Part shown: one piece after another, positions 41,140 through 54,480 of the stretch
How the letters are laid out: each line of letters starts with the position of its first letter
Numbering within the stretch: the stretch's first letter is position 1
Origin: Cristatella mucedo
Taxonomy: Eukaryota > Bryozoa > Phylactolaemata > Cristatellidae
NCBI GenBank assembly: GCA_009760855.2
Contig: WPIO01000040.1
Coordinates: 369,501 to 433,500 of the forward strand
DNA length: 64,000 nucleotides
Direction of reading: 5' to 3'
The notes under the pieces: model-generated
The model's database searches: none
What the model was told of the DNA's origin: nothing
The model's input: only the letters and a program-made list of their open reading frames with translations
Made by a program: the position numbers and the translations under genes

Positions 41140-44040
41140 AGATATCCAACTATAGCTTCTGGTTAATCTTAAGTAAAAGACTTTAGGGTTCAAAAGCCCG
41201 TGCTAGTCTCGTATGCGCATATGCTCGCCCACGTGTGTGTGTGTGTGAGTGTGTGTGTGTCCATACAGGCAGAATGTATGCATGCACCGCTGAATAAGGA
41301 GGCAATATAAGATGTACAGCGTTAAAAATCTAGCGGTGCTAATTAATAGACTTGTATGTAATAACATGCAAGTAATAAAGACACGCTAAGATTTTCTCTA
41401 ATACGTCATAACTGTCATCCGCTCCGGCTAATCAATACGACTAATGCAAAGCACCTGATGGTCAGCAACTCAAAGTGCAAAAAGAAAGACTATGCAAGGA
41501 ATATCGCACATTATATGTAGATAATCATTAGTGTAGATACATTTACTTCCTAGCTGCAGTATGATGAGTAGCGCAAAATTCTTATTCCCGCGCGATGGCA
41601 GCATCACCAGCATAATTTAGATAGAGAGAAGTCATTACATAGTAAATAAAGAGTACTAACAGGGATAAAACTGTCAGAAACATTAGCTAGATTTCAAGGC
41701 CCCTCTTTATAAATGTTTACCAATAGAATAATGCTGTGCATTAGCCAACTAGTATCCAAGTTTTTCTCACTAGACAAAAAAGAGATGTGCAAGTTTCATG
41801 CAAGTATCGTAATTACGCTGTCCACTAAAACAGTCAGTCTCATAATTGCCCTAACTACTAATTTTAGATAAGTGTTGATTATAGTAGTCTATCGTTTCGG
41901 AGGACGTGCAACATCGAGCAAGCTCTTCGAAGCAGAGATTAGCTGCAGGAAATGAGACAAAATACATATTCGTATCCTTGACCTGTCTACGGTAAGGGTG
42001 CACCTATTTATCGCACCTCTCAGCTAGAGAAGTTTTACGTATTTCATTATAAAAAGGAGCCTCAAAAGACAGTGATCCCTGTCAGACCATGGTTGAATTG
42101 TGTTTGGCTAACCATGTTCCAAAGTGTCAACCGACTTAATTAGTTAACTCTAGAGGCAGGAGCTGAAGCTCGTCTTAAAGGCTGATGCCATAGGAGATAC
42201 CAGCTGGAGTGGAGTTACTATTAGAGTTTCACAAGCCCCTCGAGACTCAGGCAAGTAGCTCGTCTGTATTGAGCCATGGATGGAATCGCATTGGATGGAG
42301 TCGCAGAAACTTGATTGAGTTCAGCAAATGCATGCAGTCTATTAGTCAGTTTATCAGTTTACAGCTCGTCGGTGAGGCTTGCGAGACGATTCGATGCAGT
42401 CTATCGGCGACTGAGCGGCCATCTATCTTAGGTAACAAGGACCCAACTCGTGCAGAGCCTATTTTAAATGGCCCAGAAAACGAGCTAATAAAGAATTCTA
42501 CAGCGCCGCTTGGAAAGTGCATCAACAAGGCCATCACTCGAAAGTGGTTCATTTTGAATACGATTCGTTTTGCTGCGAGCTTCTCTCTTGACGCCAGATT
42601 TGATTGGCTCTCACAAGAACCAATCGAAGCCGTGAATGAGCAAACCTGTCATGGAGGACGTGACTGGAGAGCAATTTGCAGCCATTTTGTATTCTCCTAC
42701 CCTCGAGTGTCGGCTCGATTTATCACAAATTTATACCTACCCTCTTCCTCATAGCCAACGAGGCGCATAAAAGAGCTGCAACTGGGTTTTCCAACCTTCA
42801 TTTTTTTCTACAATGAAATCAAGGGGGCAAGCGATTAGATTAATACCGACCAGCGTTGGTGCTGGACGTGAAAGCCTGGAGCGAACTAAACAGGGCTAGA
42901 ATCGGCGACACACTGCAAAATGCCGTCTCTCCGCATGGAGACAGCTGCATGGTTCAGTAAAAATCGAGAGTTAATTTGACGATTACGGCACAGAGACAAT
43001 TTTCTCGATCAAGCAGTCTTTTTAATGTTTCAACACCGCAGGTCGAAGTGCTTTGGTTATAGCAGCCAACTGTTATAGGATTAAGTGTGCCACACATTTT
43101 TCTTCAATCATACTAGAGAACGCACTCGTCCAGGCTTGATGGAACTGATGCTGAAAACAGCATGTGCCACAGACTTACAAGCACTATGCATTTAGAATGA
43201 CCAACTACCGATTCTCGAAATATGATCCAGGATTTACTTTTCCAGGATTTCCATGATTGCTTCTTCTACACGTAACGATGGGATACCGCGGCTCGGCGAC
43301 GAGTGCTCCTACGCCACTACATCTGGGTGACAGCTGAGGGTCAAAACACTATTTAAAAGGGTCATTGCGTTAACTCATTTTATCAGGAAGCCGGCTTCAG
43401 GCAACACTGCGTAAGTAGATCACGGTGCATGGCGGCCAGTCAATTTGATCTTGCAGCTTGCTATCTAGCTGAGCTCTGAAGCTATGTTGTAGTGCCGTTA
43501 TAATAGTTATAGAAACTATCGACACACCTGCCAGCCAGCCTGCATGTCTTCATACCTGCTTGAAATTGAGGACATTATAATTTTTTTAAATTTTAGTTCA
43601 CTAGCCGTAATTCAAGGCCCTAGCTCTGCTGTATTGGTCTGGTAGTTATAAGGTCAAACACTGTCAGCATGCCATATTTGCTCATTGCAGCCATAAGGCG
43701 CTAAAACTCAAATCACATCTTATTCCAGTGACAGCAAGCGTAGCTGCATGCCTGCTTCTATTAATTTTGTTTTATCTCGGATGATCTTCAGCCCAAGCTG
43801 AAGGCTTCCACCTTGCTTCCAGACTGCTGTCTCACCCGGCCAGATATGTTTTCCTCTCTAGTTACTCCACGCTACTCGGTACGTTATGCGGTTATTCTTT
43901 AGTCGCAAAGTCGGTGCTGAAAGCCAGGACACCAGGAATGGGAGGAGCTGTACCTGCAGATTAATTTATATCCGTGAACTATTCGGCTGGAAATAAGTAG
44001 CCGTTAACCCCATCTGCACAGGGTGGCTAAAGCCTCCTCA
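41140..44040. other. intronic DNA; one long frame of unknown meaning at 42209-42754
   Basis: A short GT repeat lies at 41227-41260. The plus-strand frame 42209-42754 (181 codons) has no recognisable motif and no splice context. Nearby, 42603-42626 contains an inverted pair of CCAAT boxes (GATTGG, 12 bp, CCAATC). I could not find the missing N-terminal anoctamin exons here. Confidence 0.35.
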
Positions 44041-44069
44041 GGGTATGGATTTAGTTGATTGCATCAATG

Positions 44070-44270
44070 CAGCAGCAGCAGCCGCGGCGGCTGCGGCGGT
44101 GGCGGTGGCAGTAGCAGCAGCAGCAGCAGAAGCAGCAGCAGAAGCAGCAGCGGCGGCGGCGGCATTGGCGGTGGCGGCGGCAGCAGCAGCAGCAGAAGCA
44201 GCAGCGGCGGCGTTGGCGGCGGTGGCGGTGGCGGCGGCGGCGTCGGCGGCAGCAGCAGCAGCAGCAGCAG
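44070..44270. repeat. (CAG/CGG)n trinucleotide repeat
   Basis: Mixed GCA and GCG triplets over 200 bp produce open frames on both strands (poly-Ala, poly-Ser/Gly, poly-Pro/Leu). No splice sites or conserved flanks support coding use. Confidence 0.95.
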
Positions 44271-44907
44271 CACAGGGACCGTAGGGCTGAACAGAAGGAG
44301 TAGAGAGCTAAGCCCATAGTCACTAAGCAACGACAGCCTAGCAACGACCGACCACCTAAAACCTATCTGGGCGAAAAGCCGAGCCCGGAAGATAGGCGGA
44401 ATACCTGTATTTCACTATATCCCGACAAAGAAGATAAGCCCTAGTCGCAGCGATGCTTAAGTTCTGAAGTGCTAAAGCAGCCAGCCCCTAGCTCCGACCT
44501 CCGGATTTCAAAACTCGTGGGAATGAACACACCACGGCTGCAAAAAGCAGGGGCATACACGAACGCAGGCATGCGAACGCCCCCTCCCCTGCACTCACAG
44601 GCAGGTGCGCACAGGCATTAGACAGCCTGGTGTGTGAGCAGATATTGAAGCAGGACAATTGAAATTTTGTTTACGGCTTTATGAATTCTGCTGGTGGCCG
44701 GACGTGCCCTGAGCGGATTGCTAATACTCTCAAGAATTCTCTATGAATTTTCATCGTGCTACCGAAGGAAGTTCGCTCTAGCGACAGCGAGCTCCCGACG
44801 GTCACCGGAAGCGTGGCCCGTAGATGCGTCAAACAGGCCCTTGGGTTTGGTGAAACGTGCTCGTGCTAGCAATAACACCGGACCATCACTTAATTTATCA
44901 CCATCAC

Positions 44908-45580
44908 TTAATACTAATAATAATAATGCACATGATAAAGCATCCTCAGATAACTCATTCTCTTTCTAGGCGCTTTACATTTGCTGCAAAGGAGAATGCG
45001 ATTGAATGATGAGTAATATCATGCTTGATAAACAATACGAATAACATGGTAAGGGGTGATATGCACAGTTTCAGCATGCAAGTGTGGTTAGTGGCAGCAT
45101 GCAAAAGTGTCAGCACGCATAAGCGCATAAAGGACGAATCACAGAGACTCACTAAATGCTGTGACGAATAGGAGCATTTCTAGTTTCAGTTTAAATGTGG
45201 TCAAGTTAGGGGATGCCGTGACGCAGGTCGGAGGGGGCGAGTTCCAGGCTTTGGGAGCAAACGAACTAAAGGCAAGGTCTCCAAAGGATTTGAGGTTTTT
45301 ACGAGGTATAGATAAACTGTTAGTTTCCGAAAAGCGGGTGGTACGATGTTTGGCCTGGTGGGGGAGTAGATCTGATAGGTAAGCTCGAGCCAAAGAATGA
45401 AGGGACCTAAAAAGGGGCGACGAAACCTTGGTCAATCCGTTGCTTGACTGGTAGTCAGTGTAGGACGGCGAGAAGTGGTGTGATCTGGCAACTGCGATGG
45501 CTCACGACAGATAAGCCTTGCTGCAGATTTTTGCACCAGCTGTAAGCGCCTGATTGCACATGCCGGTAGACCATTGGACA
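44908..45580 (-). mobile_element. L2/CR1-like LINE 3' fragment, minus strand
   Basis: Coding part on the minus strand (ACAIRRLQLVQKSAARLICR, then LSDLLPHQAKHRTTRFSETN and PKAWN) with frameshifts near 45435, followed by 3' UTR, hairpin (44935-44980) and ATT tail. Same orientation as the host gene. Confidence 0.85.
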
Positions 45581-45624
45581 TTATTCGGAGATTCTCGCCC
45601 AGGAATAAGTGTTTTTGGAACATT

Positions 45625-48040
45625 AGTGCAGCTTGGCTGCTTATCGAACTAATCAGTGCGTGCAGCTACTCCTTTATGAGTCTGGCAGCCGTAGAGCGAA
45701 AAAGTAGCCAAGCAACCACAAATAATTCAGTCTGTTGTTGTGGCCAATATCTCAAGCTGCAGTATTGCTGCTCATTCCGAAAAGGAAAGGCTCGAAGATC
45801 TTACAAATTGCAATAGTGACTAGCACAGTTCCGTCGCATGCAGCCACGCCAGGTGAAGCCGTGCTGAGGCCTCCTCCCGATGTTTGAGCCCCAACGATCC
45901 GATTGCTAAATTTCGCCATCTTGTCTGGTATTTCCTGGAAGCCATGCATCGCTGCATAGGCTCGCTGGTCGCAGACCACAGTTAGCATGAGGCTTGCAGC
46001 TCGGCGCCCAGCATTGCAAACACAATTACTCAACAATGCTGCATAAACCGGTATTCGGCTTGAGTAGCAAGAGGATATTTAAAGCCGAGGCTCTAAAAGC
46101 TCTTTGTTGAAAAGCATACTAACATAATCCTCCATAAAGCTGCGTTTACACGGCAGACTTTCTTCCCGACAGACACAGACTACCCTCATAGTTGGGACGT
46201 TTACATGACAGATGTAGTCCCGCCCACGGCAGATTCTATGGCCGACTTAGTCCAGCCCACAGCCCGTGCTCTTATCCGAAGGCTGGTATGAAAGATTTTC
46301 CCGGTGACGCCAAACCGATGCAGGCCAAAGTTGAGCTCGCCGCTGCAGTCATTGTCGAGTAGTACGAGAAGAATATAAATAAAATAAAGATAAGCATTTA
46401 AAAAAAAACTTTTCGGGAAAGGAAGTAGTACCAAGTAATGTGCGTCGCTGGGGTTGCTCGGGTTTATAAATAGTGCTAAGTAATGCTACCCGTGTTACTG
46501 GTCTCTTGGTGGATTTGATGAACAGACGCACGGCGTATGCTATGTAGAAAAGGCTGAAGCACTTTATACAACCCGTAAGCATGCCATATCGAAAGACTGA
46601 CACTGAAAATGCCTCAACATAACTCGAGCCTACGAACGTCAGCCATTTTTATTTTGGCCATCGGGGTGTATGTAAGAAAGTTTTGATTGGTCGGCTGAAC
46701 CGAAATGTTGAGACGTAATCTCCTGCTGTTGAGCCTTCAGACTTGTCTCCTCCTCCTAGAGTGTCATGACCTATGATAACGTAGTAGCCCAAATCTATGG
46801 GAATTCTGTCTAAAATTCGTGGGAAAGTCAGTCGTGTGAACACAACTCTAACGCAAAATGATGCATAGAGCACTAGACCAGTATCTCAGATTGATGATTG
46901 ATGCCTGATTGTTCCCCTCTGAAGAAAACTTTTATTCTGAGCTCTTTTTAACGGCAGTAGCGGCTTTTGGTTTTCTTGTATTTTGAAATTGCGCAGACGA
47001 TATCGACGAAACCTAGTTCATAAGATCTCCGATGCAGCCTTATATTTGCCAATTGCCGGCAGCCTAGCTACGATGAAAATACGTACTAAAAAAGTACGGA
47101 GACTGTTGACAAGTCTGGACTGCTAAGAACTCGGTACAAATAATTACTGCAAAGTCGCAGCTCAGAAGTAACAATGAAGCCTCTAGTAATGATGAAGGCA
47201 TTCCCCGTCACTCTGCGGTTCAAAAGCGCATGTAGACCTCAGCAACAATCACAGATGTGTATCGTCTCAAACATAAGATTTAGTACACCAGAGCGATTTC
47301 TATAACGCTTCAATTGCTGTTGCACAAAAGTGACACTTGCGGCAGACGTACACGGGATAAGGCTTTTTCAGCTGAATTTTTGAATCATTTCAGCCGATCA
47401 GCAGTGACGAGAAAAATGAATTTTTTTTTGTATTAATCTCCGACACTTCTTCGAAATCTGGCCATGTGACATGCCTTGTGACATAGAACAGAAATTTGGC
47501 CATGTGACATAGAACAGCAGCTCGTTGCTCCCATTGTAATTGTATAATTATATATTATATATTATATAATTGTAAAAATTTATGTACAATATTATATTCT
47601 ATTTTGATTTATATTATATTTACACATAATTACAGCGCATTGTCTTCTGTAATACTTTTTTTACCGTAATATAATTATCCTTACGGGCTAGCCATCACAG
47701 AGCTGAGAAAAAAGAATTTAGTAATCCGTGAGTAGCTTACGTGTCTGAATCCTAAATGCAAGCATTCACTCGCCGACTGAAATAGTCAACCTGCTAAGTA
47801 GCGTTGCCAGAACAAGGGGTGCGTACCTGCGAAACAAGAACTGTAGTACCTAAGCAACTGCAAAACACTCATAGAATAAGCATAGAACGAGGAACTATGG
47901 TAATTCGTGCATTTGGGACTTGCCGAGCCGATGCGGAAAGTGGCGTGCAGAACTTCTACGCACAGGCCCATCCTAATGCCTCGGTGGCATTAGGATGGAC
48001 GGGAGCGGACGAAGTGAGCGACAGCTGCAGAGCTGCACTC
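45625..48040. other. large intron without recognised exon
   Basis: Exons encoding the rest of the cytosolic N-terminal domain are expected between here and 41010 but none could be supported. An AT-rich patch lies at 47535-47670. Open frames at 45752-46036 and 46349-46603 (minus) were read and did not match. Confidence 0.35.
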
Positions 48041-48042
48041 AC

Positions 48043-48306
48043 ATCTTTCAGCGGCATCTCCAAGTGGACGCGCTCAGCTTCGTCAGCGAGGCGCCAGAAG
48101 GGGCACTCCAGTGTCACGTAGACGTGATCGCCAGACACCTCTCTGCTGATCTCGAAGCCCTCCTGCTCAAGATTGCTTTCAAAGAGAGATCGCAAAGTCT
48201 CCATGCGTGCACGCCTGCCGGCGAGCTCGGGCGAGCCGCTGCCCTGCTGCTTTGCATCGGGAGCGGCTCCGCTCTTGTGCACCAGAATGTAGTCGATGAA
48301 GGGCAT
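48043..48306 (-). CDS. anoctamin first coding exon (N-terminal domain)
   Basis: From ATG 48306 it reads MPFIDYILVHKSG, then ARMETLRSLFESNLEQEGFE, GDHVYVTLECPFWRLADEAE and RVHLEMPLKD, ending at donor GAT|GTGAGT in phase 0. This is the anoctamin dimerisation-domain pattern '(I)DYVLVY ... R..FE.NL...GLxxE ... FVxLxxPWxxLxxYAExxxxxxP'. The frame is also open upstream to an ATG at 48639, so the protein may be longer by 111 residues or the exon may begin after an intron; the family usually has a longer N-terminus. The start is therefore open, the identity fairly firm. Confidence 0.8.
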
Positions 48307-49000
48307 TTTCGATCGGCGTCTTTCGGTTCGCGCGTCTGAAACGTGCGAGCGCACGGGAAAAGAGCCGAAAGAGCGAAGTGGATGTGAGCTAAAAGCGCCG
48401 AACGTATCTACACCGAATGTCCGCAGCCGATGTTGTATTCTTATCATTTCGACGACAGGCAGTGGTCCTCTTTTTGTCGACAGGACTCCTGAGTAAGCTC
48501 TCACTTGAATGAAGGTCACATGGCAGCCATCTTCACCAATCACGCCGATTCTAAGCTTCAAGCCTGCCAATAGTGTTAGCAAGTGCTCGCTGACCTTGAC
48601 ATTGGGGCTAAACCTACTGCCACGCCTTGCTTTCGTCATTCACCTACGAATTCCTAGAAAATTTGAGGTGAGCTTAAGTTTGAGTTAAAGAAAGCACGAA
48701 ACAAATTAAATGGCTTAACGATGCCCCTATCCATACTGGTAAACTACTGGGATACTACACATATCCCCCCTAATGGTTCTCCATGGGTAAATACATACTT
48801 TCCGAAAAAACCAGGCCCGGTCTTTTTTTCTTTGGAGTTTCATTGTTTGTGTGCATGGGCATGCATATCAGTCGACGATGAAAGCTTAAAACTACATCTA
48901 CACGCTCCGCAAACACAATACTAGCCCTCAAAAAAATACTAGCTGATTAAGCAGTCTCTTTTGCATAGCTTCAGAAGAGTCCTTAAGGCTTTCACCGACG
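48307..49000. promoter_or_regulatory. presumed 5' region of the anoctamin gene
   Basis: The stretch directly upstream of the first exon is GC-richer (48310-48440) with several CpGs and an open minus frame to 48639. No TATA box or other decisive element is seen. Confidence 0.25.
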
Positions 49001-49100
49001 CCTGTAGCAGCAATAAAGGATCGCCCACCGAAGGATTTAAACCCACGACCTCAGGACCAAGGTCGTAAAAAGCAACCACCTTAACAAGTGGGCCAGATAC
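49000..49100 (-). mobile_element. family 2 SINE, partial, minus strand
   Basis: Body (TGCAGCAATAAAGGATCGCC-like at 49005) followed by the B box (TTTAAACCCACGACCTCAGG) and the A-box part (CCACCTTAACAAGTGGGCCAG). Confidence 0.75.
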
Positions 49101-49182
49101 TCAAGGGAGGTGTGTGGATAAAGTGGGCTATCTAGAACGTGTACTTTGCCCAGCTGTAATAAGGTAGGAAAGGCAGTGCAGC

Positions 49183-49227
49183 CAGGAGAGAGAGAGTGAG
49201 AGTAGAAAGAGTGAGAGAAGAGAGAGT

Positions 49228-49285
<58 letters not shown>

Positions 49286-49293
49286 TGAGAGTG

Positions 49294-49348
<55 letters not shown>
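49183..49348. repeat. (GA)n microsatellite
   Basis: GA repeats with GTGAGA interruptions in the first part, then two long pure runs. Confidence 0.97.
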
Positions 49349-49352
<4 letters not shown>

Positions 49353-49629
49353 CGGTAAAAGCTCATTACAATCGAGAAAGCTATTGAAGAAGGCAGAAGA
49401 AGTTAGACAAGGGCCAGTGGAAAGCCTGAAACTGAAACTGTGTACATAATGCTACTTACTGGAGCTGCGTGTCCTATTGAGATGATGATGCTAACGTGTT
49501 GTTTTTCACTTCTAGGTGACTGCACTCCTCCCACGTCCCCCCGCTGAGTACCAGAGAGCTAGCTTTACACGGATGTGCTGTAGACAAGTTTCACATCTTC
49601 GTGTTTGCTTCTGAGAAAAAGAGGAAGGA

Positions 49630-49745
49630 AATACTTAGCATAGCACCTTCAGAGAGCTCAATCTCTATCAGGGCGATTTACGAAAGCCCCGTGGCTTGTG
49701 CCGGCGACCCTGGTCGTTAAAAGAGACCGCCATCCCTGGATGTTC
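49630..49745 (-). mobile_element. family 1 SINE, minus strand
   Basis: LINE-like tail (CACCTTCAGAGAGCTCAATC, AGGGCGATTTA) followed by the tRNA-like part (GGCGACCCTGGTCGTTAAAA). Confidence 0.65.
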
Positions 49746-49746
49746 A

Positions 49747-49890
49747 CCCAGCAGGTAAGGAGCTCGCTCTTCACGATAAGGGTCGCGGGTTCGAGTCACG
49801 CAGCAGGCAATCTTGTATTGCCCACTGCAGGCGGTGGTGATAGCCGTGAAGGCACGTCTGCTGCTAGCTATACAATTGAGGCTGTTCAAT
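49747..49890 (+). mobile_element. family 2 SINE, plus strand, head-to-head with the previous SINE
   Basis: A-box part CAGCAGGTAAGGAGCTCGC, B box GGGTCGCGGGTTCGAGTCA, then the family 2 body (CACTGCAGGCGGTGGTGATA, GCCGTGAAGGC). The tRNA-like heads of the two families meet within a few bases. Confidence 0.8.
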
Positions 49891-52660
49891 GAGCCAACTT
49901 TACTCCTGCGCCAAAGCAGGGCGGCCGTAAAAGACTTGGCAGGCACATGTTCACTGAACTAGTCCACCGGTAAAGCCGCTAGGCTCTCATCGGCAAATGA
50001 AGATTGAGGATATAAGTTCCACTGTCGCGCTTTCTAGCTGCTGACCATAACCAGGATTCGGCAAACTCCTGGAGTACAGTCGGGTTACTTGCCCAGCCCC
50101 TATTCGGATCAAGCGATCACCACCGGCAACAATCCTAGATGGAGCTCGGCACTGAGCCCTTGTTATACTGTTCGGTGATGACTCGTTCAGCTAGTTGGCC
50201 TCCAGAGAGAGCCTCGTGGGCAATAATTCTAACCTTAAGGTCTCCTATACGTGAGTGTAGAGCTCTAAAACGCTTCGATAGCCCCACATATTTCTGAGCT
50301 AGAGCTCAGCTATAGCAAGGCGAGCTCATCAGGTGTACATTACCCTTGACCGAGTTTTTCTATGGACTTTACTTCAACGGCTTCAATTTTCTATTATATG
50401 GCCAAATAAAACTATAGCTTGCATGGTGCGGGATCTGCTGTTTCTGACAGAAAATTTACTGAAGCTACGGTTTGCTTTTAGAAAAGTCTTGAAGTACGAA
50501 ATCTACATTTTAAATTATTTGACCATTTTTTTAGGCACACTGCATTTCATTTTGCAGGGGAGTTAAGAAAAAAGAGGTCCCCACTTTAAATTCCGCAGCA
50601 TGCATGACTCATACAAGTAGAAAATAGCTGATACCTCAGGTTGCAATGTGGGCACCGGTAAATAGATAAGTGACGTCAGATGAGGAGAATGCGTTCCGAG
50701 GAATTATCCTGGTTTGGTCACTTGGTCGAGCAGTTGACTCGGTCGGTTAGCTGGCAGCAGAGGCAACCGGCTTGAGCTCGACCAGGTCGCCGGTCACAGC
50801 ACGATGTTTGCAGTCGATTGGCAGCTGGCGATGGCTATCGGATGTATGCTCTGCTTTAGTGTAGACTCATTGCGCTACAGATAAGCAGCTGTCTAGGCAA
50901 GACAAATCTCGCTGGCTGGCAGCAAGGTCATGGTCATCATGCAAGCTTTTGGCTATGGTCTTGATCTGCAGCCGATACTGGTTGCAAATGGTCAGTGCTC
51001 GCAGGGGCAAACAATGTCAAGCTGATACTAAACTGACATGCTTAGAAGAGTCGCAAAGCAACTTTGGTACGACTCTGCCAGTATCTTGGTAAGACTTCTG
51101 TGCATCACTGCTCTGTTGAAGGCCTTTCCGTCTGCACACTGATGTGCTTGTGGCTAGTGAAAGACTCAACAGCTTGGCGATTCAGTTGTGAATGCAGAAA
51201 CAAACTTGATACACAACTCAACTCGGGTTTGCTAACGCTTCCATTTGAGTCAAGCCGTATACGAGATTAAATTGTTGTAAATTTAGTGCCTATGCGATTG
51301 GATTGTCATTAGCATAGGCAACTAAGAGTACGTTCGTAAGGCATATCAGGAAATACTCGCATGCAACAGTGAAGATAGGGCTCTCTAAACTCACAGACAC
51401 GCCCAAGCAAACAACCCCAACCTTGCAGCCGCACGACTCACCCGAATCCGATCCTCGTAGCTATCTTGATAATATTGCCTGTCTCGTACGTTCAACAATC
51501 TCTGCTTCCTCAATGATATTCCATGGCTTCGGCTCACTAATTCGGCTATTTTTCGCTTTACCCTCCCTTTTGTCACCTCCCTAATGTCTGTATCTTTGTC
51601 AGTTGTGGTTTTCACTCATTCAATGTCTGACTCTCCCATATGCATATTTGTCTTTGTGTGCAAGTGCACAAGTCTCCGTCCCACTCTCCCCTCCTCTATC
51701 TACTTCTTTCCTCTCTCTCCCCATCTCTCTCTCTCTCCCTCTCTGTCTCTCTCTCCAGCTGGGTTACCTTAAATCTCTGCCTTCACCTCTCTTACGGTTC
51801 CATCGACTTGTTATCAAACAAACACTGTCTATATGCAGCTTGATCGGAGAACTTACGGTCAAAGGAGTTGTAGCCACCACGATAGACCAGCCTACTGGCG
51901 TGCCAGAGAAATCCTCTGAGCTATACCACGGCCCCTCTTTTGTGAGTCAGGTCGCTGGCAACGATTCGGGCTGCCTACTCGGAAGTTCGAGCCTCTAAGC
52001 CCTCCATTCACAGGCAAATCTGTCCAAAGAAAGGACATTGTTTGCTCAATAGGCACGGTATCTGTCGTACTGGGGACACGTGGGCAACCGAGATCTATTC
52101 CGAGAAGTCCGGCTGGCTTTCTCGGGCAGAGGTTTTTAATACATGCAGCTGGTCAAAGCGTATTGGCACTTGCCATCGCTTCAATGGCGAGGTGCAGCTG
52201 ATAAGCTGCTGCTCTCACCATGATCCTAACGTCTCCAGCCACAAAACTCCTTAAGCAGAATGAAAGAGCGCTCAAGCTAAGGCTAACAAGTCGATAAAAC
52301 GTCACCAGACTGACAGCTGGTCCTCGGCAGAAGTTGGAGAGCATTGGTCATTCTCAGTGTTGTTGCCGCAAGTGATCCACGATTGTTTTCGCCATGAAGA
52401 CAACACAAGTAGCTAGCAAAAATGGCTGCAATTTTCCCATGATACACTGTAGTTAAGCTGAGTGGGCAAGGAGAACAGCTGTCCAGAATGTCCAGGGTCT
52501 TTGCATGTGAGTGCAGGTAGTTTTGGCTACTTCCCAAGAAAAAAGTGCATTGTGTATTGTGCAGGCTCGCTGTGCAGTCATCGCATTGCGAAGTCACTAT
52601 GCTGGCCATTCCTCGTGCGGAATTTAGTCTAAATACGAATAATGTGCGCATTTAAAATAA
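49891..52660. other. non-coding region without recognised feature
   Basis: A CT-rich patch lies at 51700-51757. The open frames on both strands, including 51603-51998 (plus), are low-complexity or unassignable. Confidence 0.4.
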
Positions 52661-52679
52661 ATAGTATAAATCTTGGCGG

Positions 52680-52835
52680 ATTAACAGCCTCATTTGTAAA
52701 GCGGCAGAACAGCCTTTTCGACTATTACCACCACCACTTTCAACTGACAATAAGAAATCACCCAACTACAGGATTCGAACCCACAAGCTTGGTCCTGAAG
52801 AGCGAGCGCCTTAACTCCTGGGTTATCCCGTCCCA
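52680..52835 (-). mobile_element. family 2 SINE, complete, minus strand
   Basis: Tail (TTAACAGCCTCATTTGTAAA), body, B box (AGGATTCGAACCCACAAGC) and A box (CCTTAACTCCTGGGTTATCC) in order on the minus strand. Confidence 0.75.
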
Positions 52836-52844
52836 GTAATTTAA

Positions 52845-52935
52845 ATGTTTCCCCATTTACGTAAAGTGTCTTGAAAAAGATTAAGTTCTCTGAGGATGCT
52901 ATGCACATGTATTATTATTATTACTACTATTATTG
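52845..52935 (+). mobile_element. LINE/SINE 3' tail fragment
   Basis: Hairpin remains (AAAGTGTCTTGAAAAAGATT, CTCTGAGGATGCTA) and an ATT tail directly beside the SINE of opposite orientation. Confidence 0.65.
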
Positions 52936-54296
52936 TGCTAGTGCCGGACGTGCCGGGAACCTGTCGAATGTCCTTTGGAACAACTATCCGTGCGAGATCA
53001 GCTCTCCACTGACGTCGCTGGCCTTTGTAGGACGGCCAGCGGCCTTCGAAGGATGGACAGTAAGGGTTAGACAGAACCTCTGGCATTCCGTTCGAGGTGT
53101 CACCGGCAGCTGAAGGATTGGCATCCATTAGGTTGCCATTTCTTTAAAGGAACTGTAATATCTCTGTGGAGTCCTTAGAGATCAGATAGGCTTCTTCGAC
53201 GTGTTTTTGGCCCGTCATTGCCTTTTGCACCGACGTGCTTTGCAGGTGGAGCTACCAACTGACGATTAAAGCCGGCTCTGTAACCTCTTGAGCAGATTAG
53301 GCCGCAGGCAACTGAAGGCGACGACTAAACGTAATCATAGTAGCAGGCTGCCAGTTGAAAATGACAATTTAGCAAACAGGCTACCACCCTTCCCATTTTC
53401 TGCAGCTCGATACTGCATTAATACTTAGGAAGTCATCTTTCGAGTCCTTTGGGGCCATCAGTGAAACAAGTACCGACAGCTATCGCGGTCAGTCAGAACA
53501 GACGGCATGATTTGAGCATCCTTCAATTTACCACGTCGTTGGCGATTCCTGCCATATCCGGCCTTGGTTTAACTGTTTTCGTCAGCATCAAATGTTTTGC
53601 GGTAAACATACAAAAATTGTGTGGCATGAAGAATACAAAAGGCACAGACGTCGTATAACAAACGAATCATATTTATGAACTATCATTCGATCTAAAGATG
53701 TCTAGCCTGCTTTAATTGCAGGCTTCACTTACAGTCTAGGCAGCAGGGCCTGAGTTGAACGAAAAGCAGAGGAGCCATTGTGTGACAGGTAGTGTCAACC
53801 GATCAATTACTATTACTATTACTATTACGCCTGTCGAATAATCAACTGGAACCTGCTCATCACCCTGCTTTGCAAGTCCAGTCGGTGCTCAGCAGGTGCT
53901 ACAGCTTAAATAAGACCTGACTGCTACGGCATGATAATGATTCCAATAATCCGGAGACATTTAAATAGCACCATCAGTGAACTAAATATCATTCTAGGCA
54001 CTTCAGATATCCTTGCAATGCATCTCTGGCAGTTCGTACACGCCATGGATATGCTCAGCTGATGGCGTCCTAGAGAAACTTGGGGTACGATAGGATGAAT
54101 TCTTGTGTGACGCACCCATACCACTTGTCACCAACAAATGTAGGACACGCAAAAATTTAGCTCAAGAAACGAGCGTTGAAAAAATTCACGTCAATGCACT
54201 TTGAAATCGCACCCACTAGACTAGCTGTAGGATGACCATGAATGGCAAACACAGGCTCAGCTCATGTAGAAATTGTTAGTGCTGTTCAGTGCAGAG

Positions 54297-54297
<1 letters not shown>

Positions 54298-54364
<67 letters not shown>
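54298..54364. repeat. (GT)n microsatellite
   Basis: About 33 GT units immediately before a minus-strand LINE tail. Confidence 0.97.
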
Positions 54365-54365
<1 letters not shown>

Positions 54366-54368
<3 letters not shown>

Positions 54369-54480
54369 TACACTTGATAAAGCACCCTCAGAGAACTCAA
54401 TCTCTTTCTAGGCACTTTTCATTTGCTGCAAAGGAAGCACGATTGAATGGTTAGTGCTAGCATGTTCAATAAACAACAAG
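54366..54480 (-). mobile_element. LINE 3' tail fragment, minus strand
   Basis: Hairpin (AAAGCACCCTCAGAGAACTC, TCTAGGCACTTT) and 3' UTR (TGCTGCAAAGGAAGC, AGCATGTTCAATAAACAAC) on the minus strand. The usual ATT tail is replaced by the GT repeat. Confidence 0.75.

Noticed and set aside
44045-44344. Poly-Ala, poly-Ser/Gly and poly-Pro/Leu frames
   Set aside because: All come from the GCA/GCG trinucleotide repeat.
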